Shown here one piece after another: positions 24,001 through 36,508 of a stretch of 64,000 nucleotides of DNA. This stretch comes from Eutreptiella sp. 'Long Island Sound 2002' (lineage: Eukaryota > Euglenozoa > Euglenophyceae > Eutreptiales > Eutreptiaceae), in the NCBI GenBank assembly GCA_964036045.1, contig OZ038398.1:30573380-30637379 (forward strand), given 5' to 3'. Numbering within the stretch: position 1 is the first letter of the stretch; every line of letters starts with the position of its first letter. The position numbers and the translations under genes are program-made. Under the pieces are notes generated by a model. The model did not search any database. It saw only the letters and a list, made by a program, of their open reading frames with translations, and was not told the origin of the DNA.

Positions 24001-25012
24001 TTCTCGGAAAATTCTCGGAAAATTCTCGGAAAATTCTCGGAAAATTCTCGGAAAATTCTCAGAAAATTCTCGGAAAATTCTCGGAAAATTGACGGAAAAT
24101 TCTCGGAAAATTCTCGGAAAATTCTCGGAAAATTCTCGGAAAATTCTCGGAAAATTCTCAGAAAATTCTCGGAAAATTGACGGAAAATTCTCGGAAAATT
24201 CTCGGAAAATTCTCGGAAAATTTTTGGAAAATTCTCGGAGAATCCTCGGCAAATTCTCGGAAAATTCTCGGAAAATTCTCGGAAAATTCTCGGAAAATTT
24301 TTGGAAAAATCTCGGAAAATTCTCGGAAAATTCTCGGAAAACTCTCGGAAAATTCTCGGAAAATTCTCAGAAAATTCTCGGAAAATTCTCGGAAAATTCT
24401 CGGAAAATTCTCGGAAAATTCTCGGAAAATTCTCGGAAAATTCTCAGAAAATTCTCGGAAAATTCTCGGAAAATTGACGGAAAATTCTCGGAAAATTCTC
24501 GGAAAATTCTCGGAAAATTCTCGGAAAATTCTCGGAAAATTCTCAGAAAATTCTCGGAAAATTGACGGAAAATTCTCGGAAAATTCTCGGAAAATTCTCG
24601 GAAAATTTTTGGAAAATTCTCGGAGAATCCTCGGCAAATTCTCGGAAAATTCTCGGAAAATTCTCGGAAAATTCTCGGAAAATTTTTGGAAAAATCTCGG
24701 AAAATTCTCGGAAAATTCTCGGAAAAATCTCGGAAAATTCTCGGAAAATTCTCGGAAAATTCTCGGAAAATTCTCAGAAAATTCTCGGAAAATTCTCAGA
24801 AAATTCTCGGAAAATTCTCAGAAAATTCTCGGAAAGTTCTCGGAAAATTCTCGGAAAATTCTCAGAAAATTCTCGGAAAATTCTCGGAAAATTCTCGGAA
24901 AATTCTCGGAAAATTCTCGGAAAATTCTCAGAAAGTTCTCGGAAAATTCTCGGAAAATTGACGGAAAATTCTCGGAAAATTCTCGGAAAATTCTCGGAAA
25001 ATTCTCGGAAAA

Positions 25013-25034
25013 TTCTCGTCAAATTCCCGGAAAA
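25013..25034 (+). repeat. Rare doublet CGTC/CCC, copy 7 of 8
   Basis: Same doublet in a CAG-rich context, with no TCTTCGGCAAA partner upstream. Confidence 0.95.
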
Positions 25035-25177
25035 TTCTCGGAAAATTCTCGGAAAATTCTCGGAAAATTCTCGGAAAATTCTCGGAAAATTCTCGGAAAA
25101 TTCTCGGAAAATTCTCGGAAAATTCTCAGAAAATTCTCGGAAAATTCTCGGAAAATTCTCGGCAAATTCTCGGAAAA

Positions 25178-25189
25178 AACGACGGAAAA
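25178..25189 (+). other. Phase slip: 12-bp monomer (AACGACGGAAAA)
   Basis: A GAC-type monomer in which the initial TT is replaced by AAC, adding one base and restoring the register lost at 23991-24000. The adjoining A run is the longest seen in the array (six A, 25174-25179). This is the only GAC-type monomer with this head. Confidence 0.93.
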
Positions 25190-26329
25190 TTCTCGGAAAA
25201 TTCTGGGAAAATTCTCGGAAAATTCTCGGAAAATTCTCGGAAAATTCTCGGAAAATTCTGGGAAAAATCTCGGAAAATTCCCGGAAAATTCTCGGAAAAT
25301 TCTCAGAAAATTCTCGGAAAATTCTCGGAAAATTCTCGGAAAATTCTCGGAAAATTCTCGGAAAATTCTCGGAAAATTCTCAGAAAATTCTCCGAAAATT
25401 CTCGGAAAATTGACGGAAAATTCTCGGAAAATTCTCGGAAAATTCTCGGAAAATTCTCGGAAAATTCTCGGAAAATTCTCAGAAAATTCTCGGAAAATTG
25501 ACGGAAAATTCTCGGAAAATTCTCGGAAAATTCTCGGAAAATTTTTGGAAAATTCTCGGAGAATCCTCGGCAAATTCTCGGAAAATTCTCGGAAAATTCT
25601 CGGAAAATTCTCGGAAAATTCTTGGAAAAATCTCGGAAAATTCTCGGAAAATTCTCGGAAAATTCTCAGAAAATTCTCGGAAAATTCTCGGAAAATTTTC
25701 GGAAAATTCTCCGAAAATTCTCGGAAAATTCTCGGAAAATTCTCGGAAAATTCTCGGAAAATTCTCGGAAAATTCTCGGAAAATTCTCGGAAAATTCTCG
25801 GAAAATTCTCAGAAAATTCTCGGAAAATTCTCGGAAAATTCTCGGAAAATTCTCGGAAAATTGACGGAAAATTCTCGGAAAATTCTGGGAAAATTCTCGG
25901 AAAATTCTCGGAAAATTCTCGGAAAATTCTCGGAAAATTCTGGGAAAAATCTCGGAAAATTCTCGGAAAATTCTCGGAAAATTCTCAGAAAATTCTCGGA
26001 AAATTCTCGGAAAATTCTCGGAAAATTCTCGGAAAATTCTCGGAAAATTCTCGGAAAATTCTCAGAAAATTCTCGGAAAATTCTCGGAAAATTGACGGAA
26101 AATTCTCGGAAAATTCTCGGAAAATTCTCGGAAAATTCTCGGAAAATTCTCGGAAAATTCTCAGAAAATTCTCGGAAAATTGACGGAAAATTCTCGGAAA
26201 ATTCTCGGAAAATTCTCGGAAAATTTTTGGAAAATTCTCGGAGAATCCTCGGCAAATTCTCGGAAAATTCTCGGAAAATTCTCGGAAAATTCTCGGAAAA
26301 TTCTTGGAAAAATCTCGGAAAATTCTCGG

Positions 26330-28180
26330 AAAATTCTCGGAAAATTCTCAGAAAATTCTCGGAAAATTCTCGGAAAATTTTCGGAAAATTCTCCGAAAAT
26401 TCTCGGAAAATTGACGGAAAATTCTCGGAAAATTCTCAGAAAATTCTCGGAAAATTCTCGGAAAATTCTCGGAAAATTCGCAGAAAATTCTCGGAAAATT
26501 CTCGGAAAATTCTCGGAGAATCCTCGGCCAATTCTCGGAAAATTCTCGGAAAATTCTCGGAAAATTCTCGGAAAATTCTGGGAAAAATCTCGGAAAATTC
26601 TCGGAAAATTCTCGGAAAATTCTCAGAAAATTCTCGGAAAATTCTCGGAAAATTCTCGGAAAATTCCCGGAAAATTCTCGGAAAATTCTCGGAAAATTCT
26701 CAGAAAATTCTCGGAAAATTCTCGGAAAATTGACGGAAAATTCTCGGAAAATTCTCGGAAAATTCTCGGAAAATTCTCAGAAAATTCTCGGAAAATTCTC
26801 GGAAAATTCTCGGAAAATTCTCGGAAAATTGACGGAAAATTCTCGGAAAATTCTGGGAAAATTCTCAGAAAATTCTCGGAAAATTCTCAGAAAATTCTCG
26901 GAGAATCCTCGGCAAATTCTCGGAAAATTCTCGGAAAATTCTCGGAAAATTCTCGGAAAATTCTGGGAAAAATCTCGGAAAATTCTCGGAAAATTCTCGG
27001 AAAATTCTCAGAAAATTCTCGGAAAATTCTCGGAAAATTCTCGGAAAATTCTCGGAAAATTCTCGGAAAATTCTCGGAAAATTCTCGGAAAATTCTCAGA
27101 AAATTCTCGGAAAATTCTCGGAAAATTGACGGAAAATTCTCCGAAAATTCTCGGAAAATTCTCGGAAAATTCTCGGAAAATTCTCGGAAAATTCTCGGAA
27201 AATTCTCGGAAAATTGACGGAAAATTCTCGGAAAATTCTCGGAAAATTCTCGGAAAATTTTTGGAAAATTCTCGGAGAATCCTCGGCAAATTCTCGGAAA
27301 ATTCTCGGAAAATTCTCGGAAAATTCTCGGAAAATTCTTGGAAAAATCTCGGAAAATTCTCGGAAAATTCTCGGAAAATTCTCAGAAAATTCTCGGAAAA
27401 TTCTCGGAAAATCTTCGGAAAATTCTCCGAAAATTCTCGGAAAATTGACGGAAAATTCTCGGAAAATTCTCAGAAAATTCTCGGAAAATTCTCGGAAAAT
27501 TCTCGGAAAATTCTCAGAAAATTCTCGGAAAATTCTCGGAAAATTCTCGGAGAATCCTCGGCCAATTCTCGGAAAATTCTCGGAAAATTCTCGGAAAATT
27601 CTCGGAAAATTCTGGGAAAAATCTCGGAAAATTCTCGGAAAATTCTCGGAAAATTCTCAGAAAATTCTCGGAAAATTCTCGGAAAATTCTCGGAAAATTC
27701 TCGGAAAATTCTCGGAAAATTCTCGGAGAATTCTCGGAAAATTCTCAGAAAATTCTCGGAAAATTCTCGGAAAATTGACGGAAAATTCTCGGAAAATTCT
27801 CGGAAAATTCTCGGAAAATTCCCGGAAAATTCTCGGAAAATTCTCGGAAAATTCTTGGAAAATTCTCGGAAAATTCTCGGAAAATTCTCGGAAAATGCTC
27901 GGAAAATTCTCGGAAAATTCTCAGAAAATTCTCGGAAAATTCTCGGAAAATTCTCGGAGAATCCTCGGCAAATTCTCGGAAAATTCTCGGAAAATTCTCG
28001 GAAAATTCTCGGAAAATTCTTGGAAAAATCTCGGAAAATTCTCGGAAAATTCTCGGAAAATTCTCAGAAAATTCTCGGAAAATTCTCGGAAATCTTTCGG
28101 AAAATTCTCCGAAAATTCTCGGAAAATTGACGGAAAATTCTCGGAAAATTCTCAGAAAATTCTCGGAAAATTCTCGGAAA
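26330..28180 (+). repeat. 1,848-bp (168-mer) tandem duplication, copy 1
   Basis: The variant order from about 26,330 is repeated 1,848 bp later. Paired landmarks include TTCGCAGAAAA at 26477 and 28325, the GAC-con-GGG module at 26829 and 28677, the GAATTC junction at 27728 and 29576, and the CTTTCGG core at 28094 and 29942. I saw no variant-order difference inside the shared span, so the duplication looks recent relative to others here. Confidence 0.92.
27445..28126 (+). repeat. 682-bp (62-mer) GAC-bounded unit
   Basis: Nested in copy 1 of the 1,848-bp duplication. Landmarks: GAC, con, CAG, con x3, CAG, con x3, GAG monomer with partner TCCTCGGCCAA, GGG/ATC, GAG monomer joined to con (GAATTC at 27728), GAC, CCC, TTG, a TGCTCGG monomer, GAG/TCC, a CTTTCGG core at 28094 and CCG. 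Equivalent units start at 29293 and 29975. Confidence 0.88.
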
Positions 28181-30030
28181 ATTCTCGGAAAATTCTCAGA
28201 AAATTCTCGGAAAATTCTCGGAAAATTTTCGGAAAATTCTCCGAAAATTCTCGGAAAATTGACGGAAAATTCTCGGAAAATTCTCAGAAAATTCTCGGAA
28301 AATTCTCGGAAAATTCTCGGAAAATTCGCAGAAAATTCTCGGAAAATTCTCGGAAAATTCTCGGAGAATCCTCGGCCAATTCTCGGAAAATTCTCGGAAA
28401 ATTCTCGGAAAATTCTCGGAAAATTCTGGGAAAAATCTCGGAAAATTCTCGGAAAATTCTCGGAAAATTCTCAGAAAATTCTCGGAAAATTCTCGGAAAA
28501 TTCTCGGAAAATTCCCGGAAAATTCTCGGAAAATTCTCGGAAAATTCTCAGAAAATTCTCGGAAAATTCTCGGAAAATTGACGGAAAATTCTCGGAAAAT
28601 TCTCGGAAAATTCTCGGAAAATTCTCAGAAAATTCTCGGAAAATTCTCGGAAAATTCTCGGAAAATTCTCGGAAAATTGACGGAAAATTCTCGGAAAATT
28701 CTGGGAAAATTCTCAGAAAATTCTCGGAAAATTCTCAGAAAATTCTCGGAGAATCCTCGGCAAATTCTCGGAAAATTCTCGGAAAATTCTCGGAAAATTC
28801 TCGGAAAATTCTGGGAAAAATCTCGGAAAATTCTCGGAAAATTCTCGGAAAATTCTCAGAAAATTCTCGGAAAATTCTCGGAAAATTCTCGGAAAATTCT
28901 CGGAAAATTCTCGGAAAATTCTCGGAAAATTCTCGGAAAATTCTCAGAAAATTCTCGGAAAATTCTCGGAAAATTGACGGAAAATTCTCCGAAAATTCTC
29001 GGAAAATTCTCGGAAAATTCTCGGAAAATTCTCGGAAAATTCTCGGAAAATTCTCGGAAAATTGACGGAAAATTCTCGGAAAATTCTCGGAAAATTCTCG
29101 GAAAATTTTTGGAAAATTCTCGGAGAATCCTCGGCAAATTCTCGGAAAATTCTCGGAAAATTCTCGGAAAATTCTCGGAAAATTCTTGGAAAAATCTCGG
29201 AAAATTCTCGGAAAATTCTCGGAAAATTCTCAGAAAATTCTCGGAAAATTCTCGGAAAATCTTCGGAAAATTCTCCGAAAATTCTCGGAAAATTGACGGA
29301 AAATTCTCGGAAAATTCTCAGAAAATTCTCGGAAAATTCTCGGAAAATTCTCGGAAAATTCTCAGAAAATTCTCGGAAAATTCTCGGAAAATTCTCGGAG
29401 AATCCTCGGCCAATTCTCGGAAAATTCTCGGAAAATTCTCGGAAAATTCTCGGAAAATTCTGGGAAAAATCTCGGAAAATTCTCGGAAAATTCTCGGAAA
29501 ATTCTCAGAAAATTCTCGGAAAATTCTCGGAAAATTCTCGGAAAATTCTCGGAAAATTCTCGGAAAATTCTCGGAGAATTCTCGGAAAATTCTCAGAAAA
29601 TTCTCGGAAAATTCTCGGAAAATTGACGGAAAATTCTCGGAAAATTCTCGGAAAATTCTCGGAAAATTCCCGGAAAATTCTCGGAAAATTCTCGGAAAAT
29701 TCTTGGAAAATTCTCGGAAAATTCTCGGAAAATTCTCGGAAAATGCTCGGAAAATTCTCGGAAAATTCTCAGAAAATTCTCGGAAAATTCTCGGAAAATT
29801 CTCGGAGAATCCTCGGCAAATTCTCGGAAAATTCTCGGAAAATTCTCGGAAAATTCTCGGAAAATTCTTGGAAAAATCTCGGAAAATTCTCGGAAAATTC
29901 TCGGAAAATTCTCAGAAAATTCTCGGAAAATTCTCGGAAATCTTTCGGAAAATTCTCCGAAAATTCTCGGAAAATTGACGGAAAATTCTCGGAAAATTCT
30001 CAGAAAATTCTCGGAAAATTCTCGGAAAAT
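28181..30030 (+). repeat. 1,848-bp (168-mer) tandem duplication, copy 2
   Basis: Direct tandem copy of 26,330-28,180. Its right end runs into a further 682-bp unit beginning at 29975 instead of a third full copy, so growth of the array switched from a 168-mer step to a 62-mer step. Confidence 0.92.
29293..29974 (+). repeat. 682-bp (62-mer) GAC-bounded unit
   Basis: Counterpart of 27445-28126 at +1,848 bp. It is followed immediately by another 682-bp unit with the same landmarks, giving a true tandem pair. Confidence 0.9.
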
Positions 30031-30656
30031 TCTCGGAAAATTCTCAGAAAATTCTCGGAAAATTCTCGGAAAATTCTCGGAGAATCCTCGGCCAATTCTC
30101 GGAAAATTCTCGGAAAATTCTCGGAAAATTCTCGGAAAATTCTGGGAAAAATCTCGGAAAATTCTCGGAAAATTCTCGGAAAATTCTCAGAAAATTCTCG
30201 GAAAATTCTCGGAAAATTCTCGGAAAATTCTCGGAAAATTCTCGGAAAATTCTCGGAGAATTCTCGGAAAATTCTCAGAAAATTCTCGGAAAATTCTCGG
30301 AAAATTGACGGAAAATTCTCGGAAAATTCTCGGAAAATTCTCGGAAAATTCCCGGAAAATTCTCGGAAAATTCTCGGAAAATTCTTGGAAAATTCTCGGA
30401 AAATTCTCGGAAAATTCTCGGAAAATGCTCGGAAAATTCTCGGAAAATTCTCAGAAAATTCTCGGAAAATTCTCAGAAAATTCTCGGAGAATCCTCGGCA
30501 AATTCTCGGAAAATTCTCGGAAAATTCTCGGAAAATTCTCGGAAAATTCTGGGAAAAATCTCGGAAAATTCTCGGAAAATTCTCGGAAAATTCTCAGAAA
30601 ATTCTCGGAAAATTCTCGGAAATCTTTCGGAAAATTCTCGGAAAATTCTCGGAAAA
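29975..30656 (+). repeat. 682-bp (62-mer) GAC-bounded unit, tandem partner
   Basis: Tandem copy of 29293-29974. The GAATTC junction is at 30258 and the CTTTCGG core at 30624, each 682 bp from its partner. Differences are a con in place of CCG after the CTTTCGG core, a CAG near 30,475, and GGG/ATC in place of TTG/ATC near 30,550. Confidence 0.9.
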
Positions 30657-30953
30657 TTGACGGAAAATTCTCGGAAAATTCTCAGAAAATTCTCGGAAAA
30701 TTCTCAGAAAATTCTCGGAAAATTCTCGGAAAATTCTCGGAAAATTCTCGGAAAATTCTCGGAAAATTCTCGGAAAATTCTCGGAAAATTCTCGGAGAAT
30801 CCTCGGCAAATTCTCGGAAAATTCTCGGAAAATTGTCGGAAAATTCTCGGAAAATTCTGGGAAAAATCTCGGAAAATTCTCAGAAAATTCTCGGAAAATT
30901 CTCGGAAAATTCTCAGAAAATTCTCGGAAAATTCTCGGAAAATTCTCGGAAAA

Positions 30954-30965
30954 TTCTCGGAAAAA
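30954..30965 (+). other. Phase slip: 12-bp monomer (+1 A)
   Basis: A consensus monomer with five terminal A. Starts change from 0 to 1 modulo 11. Confidence 0.95.
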
Positions 30966-33550
30966 TTCTCGGAAAATTCTCGGAAAATTCTCGGAAAATT
31001 GACGGAAAATTCTCGGAAAATTCTCGGAAAATTCTCGGAAAATTCTCGGAAAATTCTCGGAGAATCCTCGGCAAATTCTCGGAAAATTCTTGGAAAATTC
31101 TCGGAAAATTCTCGGAAAATTCTGGGAAAAATCTCGGAAAATTCTCGGAAAATTCTCGGAAAATTCTCAGAAAATTCTCGGAAAATTCTCGGAAAATATT
31201 CGGAAAATTCTGGGAAAATTCTCGGAAAATTGACGGAAAATTCTCGGAAAATTCTCAGAAAATTCTCGGAAAATTCTCGGAAAATTCTCGGAAAATTCTC
31301 AGAAAATTCTCGGAAAATTCTCGGAAAATTCTCGGAGAATCCTCGGCAAATTCTCGGAAAATTGACGGAAAATTCTCGGAAAATTCTCAGAAAATTCTCG
31401 GAAAATTCTCAGAAAATTCTCGGAAAATTCTCGGAAAATTCTCGGAAAATTCTCGGAAAATTCTCGGAAAATTCTCGGAAAATTCTCGGAAAATTGACGG
31501 AAAATTCTCGGAAAATTCTCGGAAAATTCTCGGAAAATTCTCGGAAAATTCTCGGAGAATCCTCGGCAAATTCTCGGAAAATTCTCGGAAAATTCTCGGA
31601 AAATTCTGGGAAAAATCTCGGAAAATTCTCGGAAAATTCTCGGAAAATTCTCAGAAAATTCTCGGAAAATTCTCGGAAAATTCTCGGAAAGTTCTCGGAA
31701 AATTCTCGGAAAATTGACGGAAAATTCTCGGAAAATTCTCAGAAAATTCTCGGAAAATTCTCAGAAAATTCTCGGAAAATTCTCGGAAAATTCTCGGAAA
31801 ATTCTCGGAAAATTCTCGGAAAATTCTCGGAAAATTCTCGGAAAATTGACGGAAAATTCTCGGAAAATTCTCGGAAAATTCTCGGAAAATTCTCGGAAAA
31901 TTCTCGGAGAATCCTCGGCAAATTCTCGGAAAATTCTTGGAAAATTCTCGGAAAATTCTCGGAAAATTCTGGGAAAAATCTCGGAAAATTCTCGGAAAAT
32001 TCTCGGAAAATTCTCAGAAAATTCTCGGAAAATTCTCGGAGAATTTTCGGAAAATTCTCGGAAAATTGACGGAAAATTGACGGAAAATTCTCGGAAAATT
32101 CTCGGAAAATTCTCGGAAAATTCTCGGAAAATTCTCGGAAAATTCTCGGAAAATTGACGGAAAATTCTCGGAAAATTCTCGGAAAATTCTCGGAAAATTC
32201 TCGGAAAATTCTCGGAGAATCCTCGGCAAATTCTCGGAAAATTCTCGGAAAATTCTCGGAAAATTCTGGGAAAAATCTCGGAAAATTCTCGGAAAATTCT
32301 CGGAAAATTCTCAGAAAATTCTCGGAAAATTCTCGGAAAATTCTCGGAAAGTTCTCGGAAAATTCTCGGAAAATTGACGGAAAATTCTCGGAAAATTCTC
32401 AGAAAATTCTCGGAAAATTCTCAGAAAATTCTCGGAAAATTATCGGAAAATTCTCGGAAAATTCTCGGAAAATTCTCGGAAAATTCTCGGAAAATTCTCG
32501 GAAAATTCTCGGAAAATTGACGGAAAATTCTCGGAAAATTCTCGGAAAATTCTCGGAAAATTCTCGGAAAATTCTCGGAGAATCCTCGGCAAATTCTCGG
32601 AAAATTCTTGGAAAATTCTCGGAAAATTCTCGGAAAATTCTGGGAAAAATCTCGGAAAATTCTCGGAAAATTCTCGGAAAATTCTCAGAAAATTCTCGGA
32701 AAATTCTCGGAGAATTTTCGGAAAATTCTCGGAAAATTGACGGAAAATTGACGGAAAATTCTCGGAAAATTCTCAGAAAATTCTCGGAAAATTCTCGGAA
32801 AATTCTCAGAAAATTCTCGGAAAATTCTCGGAAAATTCTCGGAGAATCCTCGGCAAATTCTCGGAAAATTCTCGGAAAATTCTCGGAAAATTCTCGGAAA
32901 ATTGACGGAAAATTCTCGGAAAATTCTCGGAAAATTCTCGGAAAATTCTCGGAAAATTCTCGGAAAATTCTCGGAAAATTCTCGGAAAATTGACGGAAAA
33001 TTCTCGGAAAATTCTCAGAAAATTCTCGGAAAATTCTCGGAAAATTCTCGGAAAATTCTCGGAAAATTCTCGGAAAATTCTCGGAAAATTCTCGGAAAAT
33101 TCTCGGAAAATTCTCGGAGAATCCTCGGCAAATTCTCGGAAAATTCTTGGAAAATTCTCGGAAAATTCTCGGAAAATTCTGGGAAAAATCTCGGAAAATT
33201 CTCGGAAAATTCTCGGAAAATTCTCAGAAAATTCTCGGAAAATTCTCGGAAAATTTTCGGAAAATTCTCGGAAAATTGACGGAAAATTGACGGAAAATTC
33301 TCGGAAAATTCTCAGAAAATTCTCGGAAAATACTCGGAAAATTCTCAGAAAATTCTCGGAAAATTCTCGGAAAATTCTCGGAGAATCCTCGGCAAATTCT
33401 CGGAAAATTCTCGGAAAATTCTCGGAAAATTCTCGGAAAATTCTCGGAGAATCCTCGGCAAATTCTCGGAAAATTCTTGGAAAATTCTCGGAAAATTCTC
33501 GGAAAATTCTGGGAAAAATCTCGGAAAATTCTCGGAAAATTCTCGGAAAA

Positions 33551-33560
33551 TCTCAGAAAA
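33551..33560 (+). other. Phase slip: 10-bp monomer (-1 T)
   Basis: A CAG monomer that begins with one T instead of two (TCTCAGAAAA). It restores the register to 0 modulo 11. Confidence 0.95.
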
Positions 33561-33868
33561 TTCTCGGAAAATTCTCGGAAAATTTTCGGAAAATTCTCGG
33601 AAAATTCTCGGAAAATTGACGGAAAATTCTCGGAAAATTCTCAGAAAATTCTCGGAAAATTCTCGGAAAATTCTCGGAAAATTCTCAGAAAATTCTCGGA
33701 AAATTCTCGGAAAATTCTCGGAGAATCCTCGGCAAATTCCCGGAAAATTGACGGAAAATTCTCGGAAAATTCTCAGAAAATTCTCGGAAAATTCTCTGAA
33801 AATTCTCGGAAAATTCTCGGAAAATTCTCGGAAAATTCTCGGAAAATTCTCGGAAAATTCTCGGAAAA

Positions 33869-34242
33869 TTGACGGAAAATTCTCGGAAAATTCTCGGAAA
33901 ATTCTCGGAAAATTCTCGGAAAATTCTCGGAGAATCCTCGGCAAATTCTCGGAAAATTCTCCGAAAATTCTCGGAAAATTCTCGGAAAATTCTGGGAAAA
34001 ATCTCGGAAAATTCTCGGAAAATTCTCGGAAAATTCTCAGAAAATTCTCAGAAAATTCTCGGAAAATTCTCGGAAAATTCCCGGAAAATTCTCGGAAAAT
34101 TGACGGAAAATTCTCGGAAAATTCTCCGAAAATTCTCGGAAAATTCTCCGAAAATTCTCGGAAAATTCTCGGAAAATTCTCGGAAAATTCTCGGAAAATT
34201 CTCGGAAAATTCTCGGAAAATTCTCGGAAAATTCTCGGAAAA
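33869..34242 (+). repeat. 34-mer HOR unit (374 bp)
   Basis: Same 34-monomer framework as 20009-20382. CCG monomers replace con or CAG at three places (after GAG/TCC and twice after the inner GAC), and a CCC monomer precedes the inner GAC. Confidence 0.85.
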
Positions 34243-36508
34243 TTGACGGAAAATTCTCGGAAAATTCTCGGAAAATTCTCGGAAAATTCTCGGAAAATTC
34301 TCGGAGAATCCTCGGCAAATTCTCGGAAAATTCTTGGAAAATTCTCGGAAAATTCTCGGAAAATTCTGGGAAAAATCTCGGAAAATTCTCGGAAAATTCT
34401 CGGAAAATTCTCAGAAAATTCTCGGAAAATTCTCGGAAAATTTTCGGAAAATTCTCGGAAAATTGACGGAAAATTGACGGAAAATTCTCGGAAAATTCTC
34501 AGAAAATTCTCGGAAAATTCTCGGAAAATTCTCAGAAAATTCTCGGAAAATTCTCGGAAAATTCTCGGAGAATCCTCGGCAAATTCTCGGAAAATTCTCG
34601 GAAAATTCTCGGAAAATTCTCGGAAAATTGACGGAAAATTTTCGGAAAATTCTCGGAAAATTCTCGGAAAATTCTCGGAAAATTCTCGGAAAATTCCCGG
34701 AAAATTCTCGGAAAATTCTCGGAAAATTCTCGGAAAATTCTCGGAAAATTCTCGGAAAATTCTCGGAAAATTCTCGGAAAATTGACGGAAAATTCTCGGA
34801 AAATTCTCGGAAAATTCTCAGAAAATTCTCGGAAAATTCTCAGAAAATTCTCGGAGAATCCTCGGCAAATTCTCGGAAAATTCTCGGAAAATTCTCGGAA
34901 AATTCTCGGAAAATTCTGGGAAAAATCTCGGAAAATTCTCGGAAAATTCTCGGAAAATTCTCAGAAAATTCTCGGAAAATTCTCGGAAAATTCTCAGAAA
35001 ACTCTCGGAAAATTCTCGGAAAATTCTCGGAAAATTCTCGGAAAATTCTCGGAAAATTCTCGTAAAATTCTCGGAAAATTCTCGGAAAATTGACGGAAAA
35101 TTCTCGGAAAATTCTCGGAAAATTCTCGGAAAATTCTCGGAAAATTCTCGGAGAATCCTCGGCAAATTCTCGGAAAATTCTTGGAAAATTCTCGGAAAAT
35201 TCTCGGAAAATTCTGGGAAAAATCTCGGAAAATTCTCGGAAAATTCTCGGAAAATTCTCAGAAAATTCTCGGAAAATTCTCGGAAAATTTTCGGAAAATT
35301 CTCGGAAAATTGACGGAAAATTGACGGAAAATTCTCGGAAAATTCTCAGAAAATTCTCGGAAAATTCTCGGAAAATTCTCAGAAAATTCTCCGAAAATTC
35401 TCGGAAAATTCTCGGAGAATCCTCGGCAAATTCTCGGAAAATTCTCGGAAAATTCTCGGAAAATTCTCGGAAAATTGACGGAAAATTCTCGGAAAATTCT
35501 CGGAAAATTCTCGGAAAATTCTCGGAAAATTCTCGGAAAATTCTCGGAAAATTCTCGGAAAATTGACGGAAAATTCTCGGAAAATTCTCAGAAAATTCTC
35601 GGAAAATTCTCGGAAAATTCTCGGAAAATTCTCGGAAAATTCTCGGAAAATTCTCGGAAAATTCTCGGAAAATTCTCGGAGAATCCTCGGCAAATTCTCG
35701 GAAAATTCTTGGAAAATTCTCGGAAAATTCTCGGAAAATTCTGGGAAAAATCTCGGAAAATTCTCGGAAAATTCTCGGAAAATTCTCAGAAAATTCTCGG
35801 AAAATTCTCGGAAAATTTTCGGAAAATTCTCGGAAAATTGACGGAAAATTGACGGAAAATTCTCGGAAAATTCTCAGAAAATTCTCAGAAAATTCTCGGA
35901 AAATTCTCAGAAAATTCTCGGAAAATGCTCGGAAAATTCTCGGAGAATCCTCGGCAAATTCTCGGAAAATTCTCGGAAAATTCTCGGAAAATTCTCGGAA
36001 AATTCTCGGAGAATCCTCGGCAAATTCTCGGAAAATTCTTGGAAAATTCTCGGAAAATTCTCGGAAAATTCTGGGAAAAATCTCGGAAAATTCTCGGAAA
36101 ATTCTCGGAAAATTCTCAGAAAATTCTCGGAAAATTCTCGGAAAATTTTCGGAAAATTCTCGGAAAATTCTCGGAAAATTCTGGGAAAAATCTCGGAAAA
36201 TTCTCGGAAAATTCTCGGAAAATTCTCGGAAAATTGACGGAAAATTCTCGGAAAATTCTCAGAAAATTCTCGGAAAATTCTCGGAAAATTCTCGGAAAAT
36301 TCTCAGAAAATTCTCGGAAAATTCTCGGAAAATTCTCGGAGAATCCTCGGCAAATTCTCGGAAAATTGACGGAAAATTCTCGGAAAATTCTCAGAAAATT
36401 CTCGGAAAATTCTCAGAAAATTCTCGGAAAATTCTCGGAAAATTCTCGGAAAATTCTCGGAAAATTCTCGGAAAATTCTCGGAAAATTCTCGGAAAATTC
36501 TCGGAAAA

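Larger units (their letters stand above)
23122..24088 (+). repeat. CGTC/CCC-family block related to 39.2-40.0 kb
   Basis: Matches 39237 onward at offset 16,115 bp up to the TCTTCGGCAAA monomer (23463), and at 16,170 bp from the CGTC/CCC doublet (23683). Five monomers have therefore been deleted between these two markers, cutting their usual 275-bp spacing to 220 bp. The GAG monomer before TCTTCGGCAAA is further altered (CGAAGAA). Confidence 0.8.
24089..26179 (+). repeat. Satellite segment with TTTTTGG-marked GAG/TCC modules
   Basis: A recurrent module here is GAC, con x3, TTTTTGGAAAA, GAG/TCC, four monomers, then a TTG-core or TTTTTGG-core monomer followed by ATCTCGG, replacing the usual GGG of the GGG/ATC doublet. 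It occurs near 24,180-24,310, 24,565-24,690 and 25,500-25,630. CAG monomers are unusually frequent at 24,770-24,940. A CGTC/CCC doublet lies at 25013. No clean HOR period was established. Confidence 0.7.
30657..33868 (+). repeat. Satellite segment of mixed 34-mer and 79-mer type
   Basis: Only 11-bp monomers. It contains GAC-bounded modules with GAG/TCC, TTG and GGG/ATC, double GAC pairs, and a local variant pairing GAGAA with a following TTTC monomer near 32,041 and 32,710. A TATTCGGAAAA monomer occurs near 31,197. Segments around 32.15-32.5 kb and 31.5-31.85 kb are alike, offset 660 bp, sharing a monomer with a G before TTCTC (AAAGTTCTC). Confidence 0.65.
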
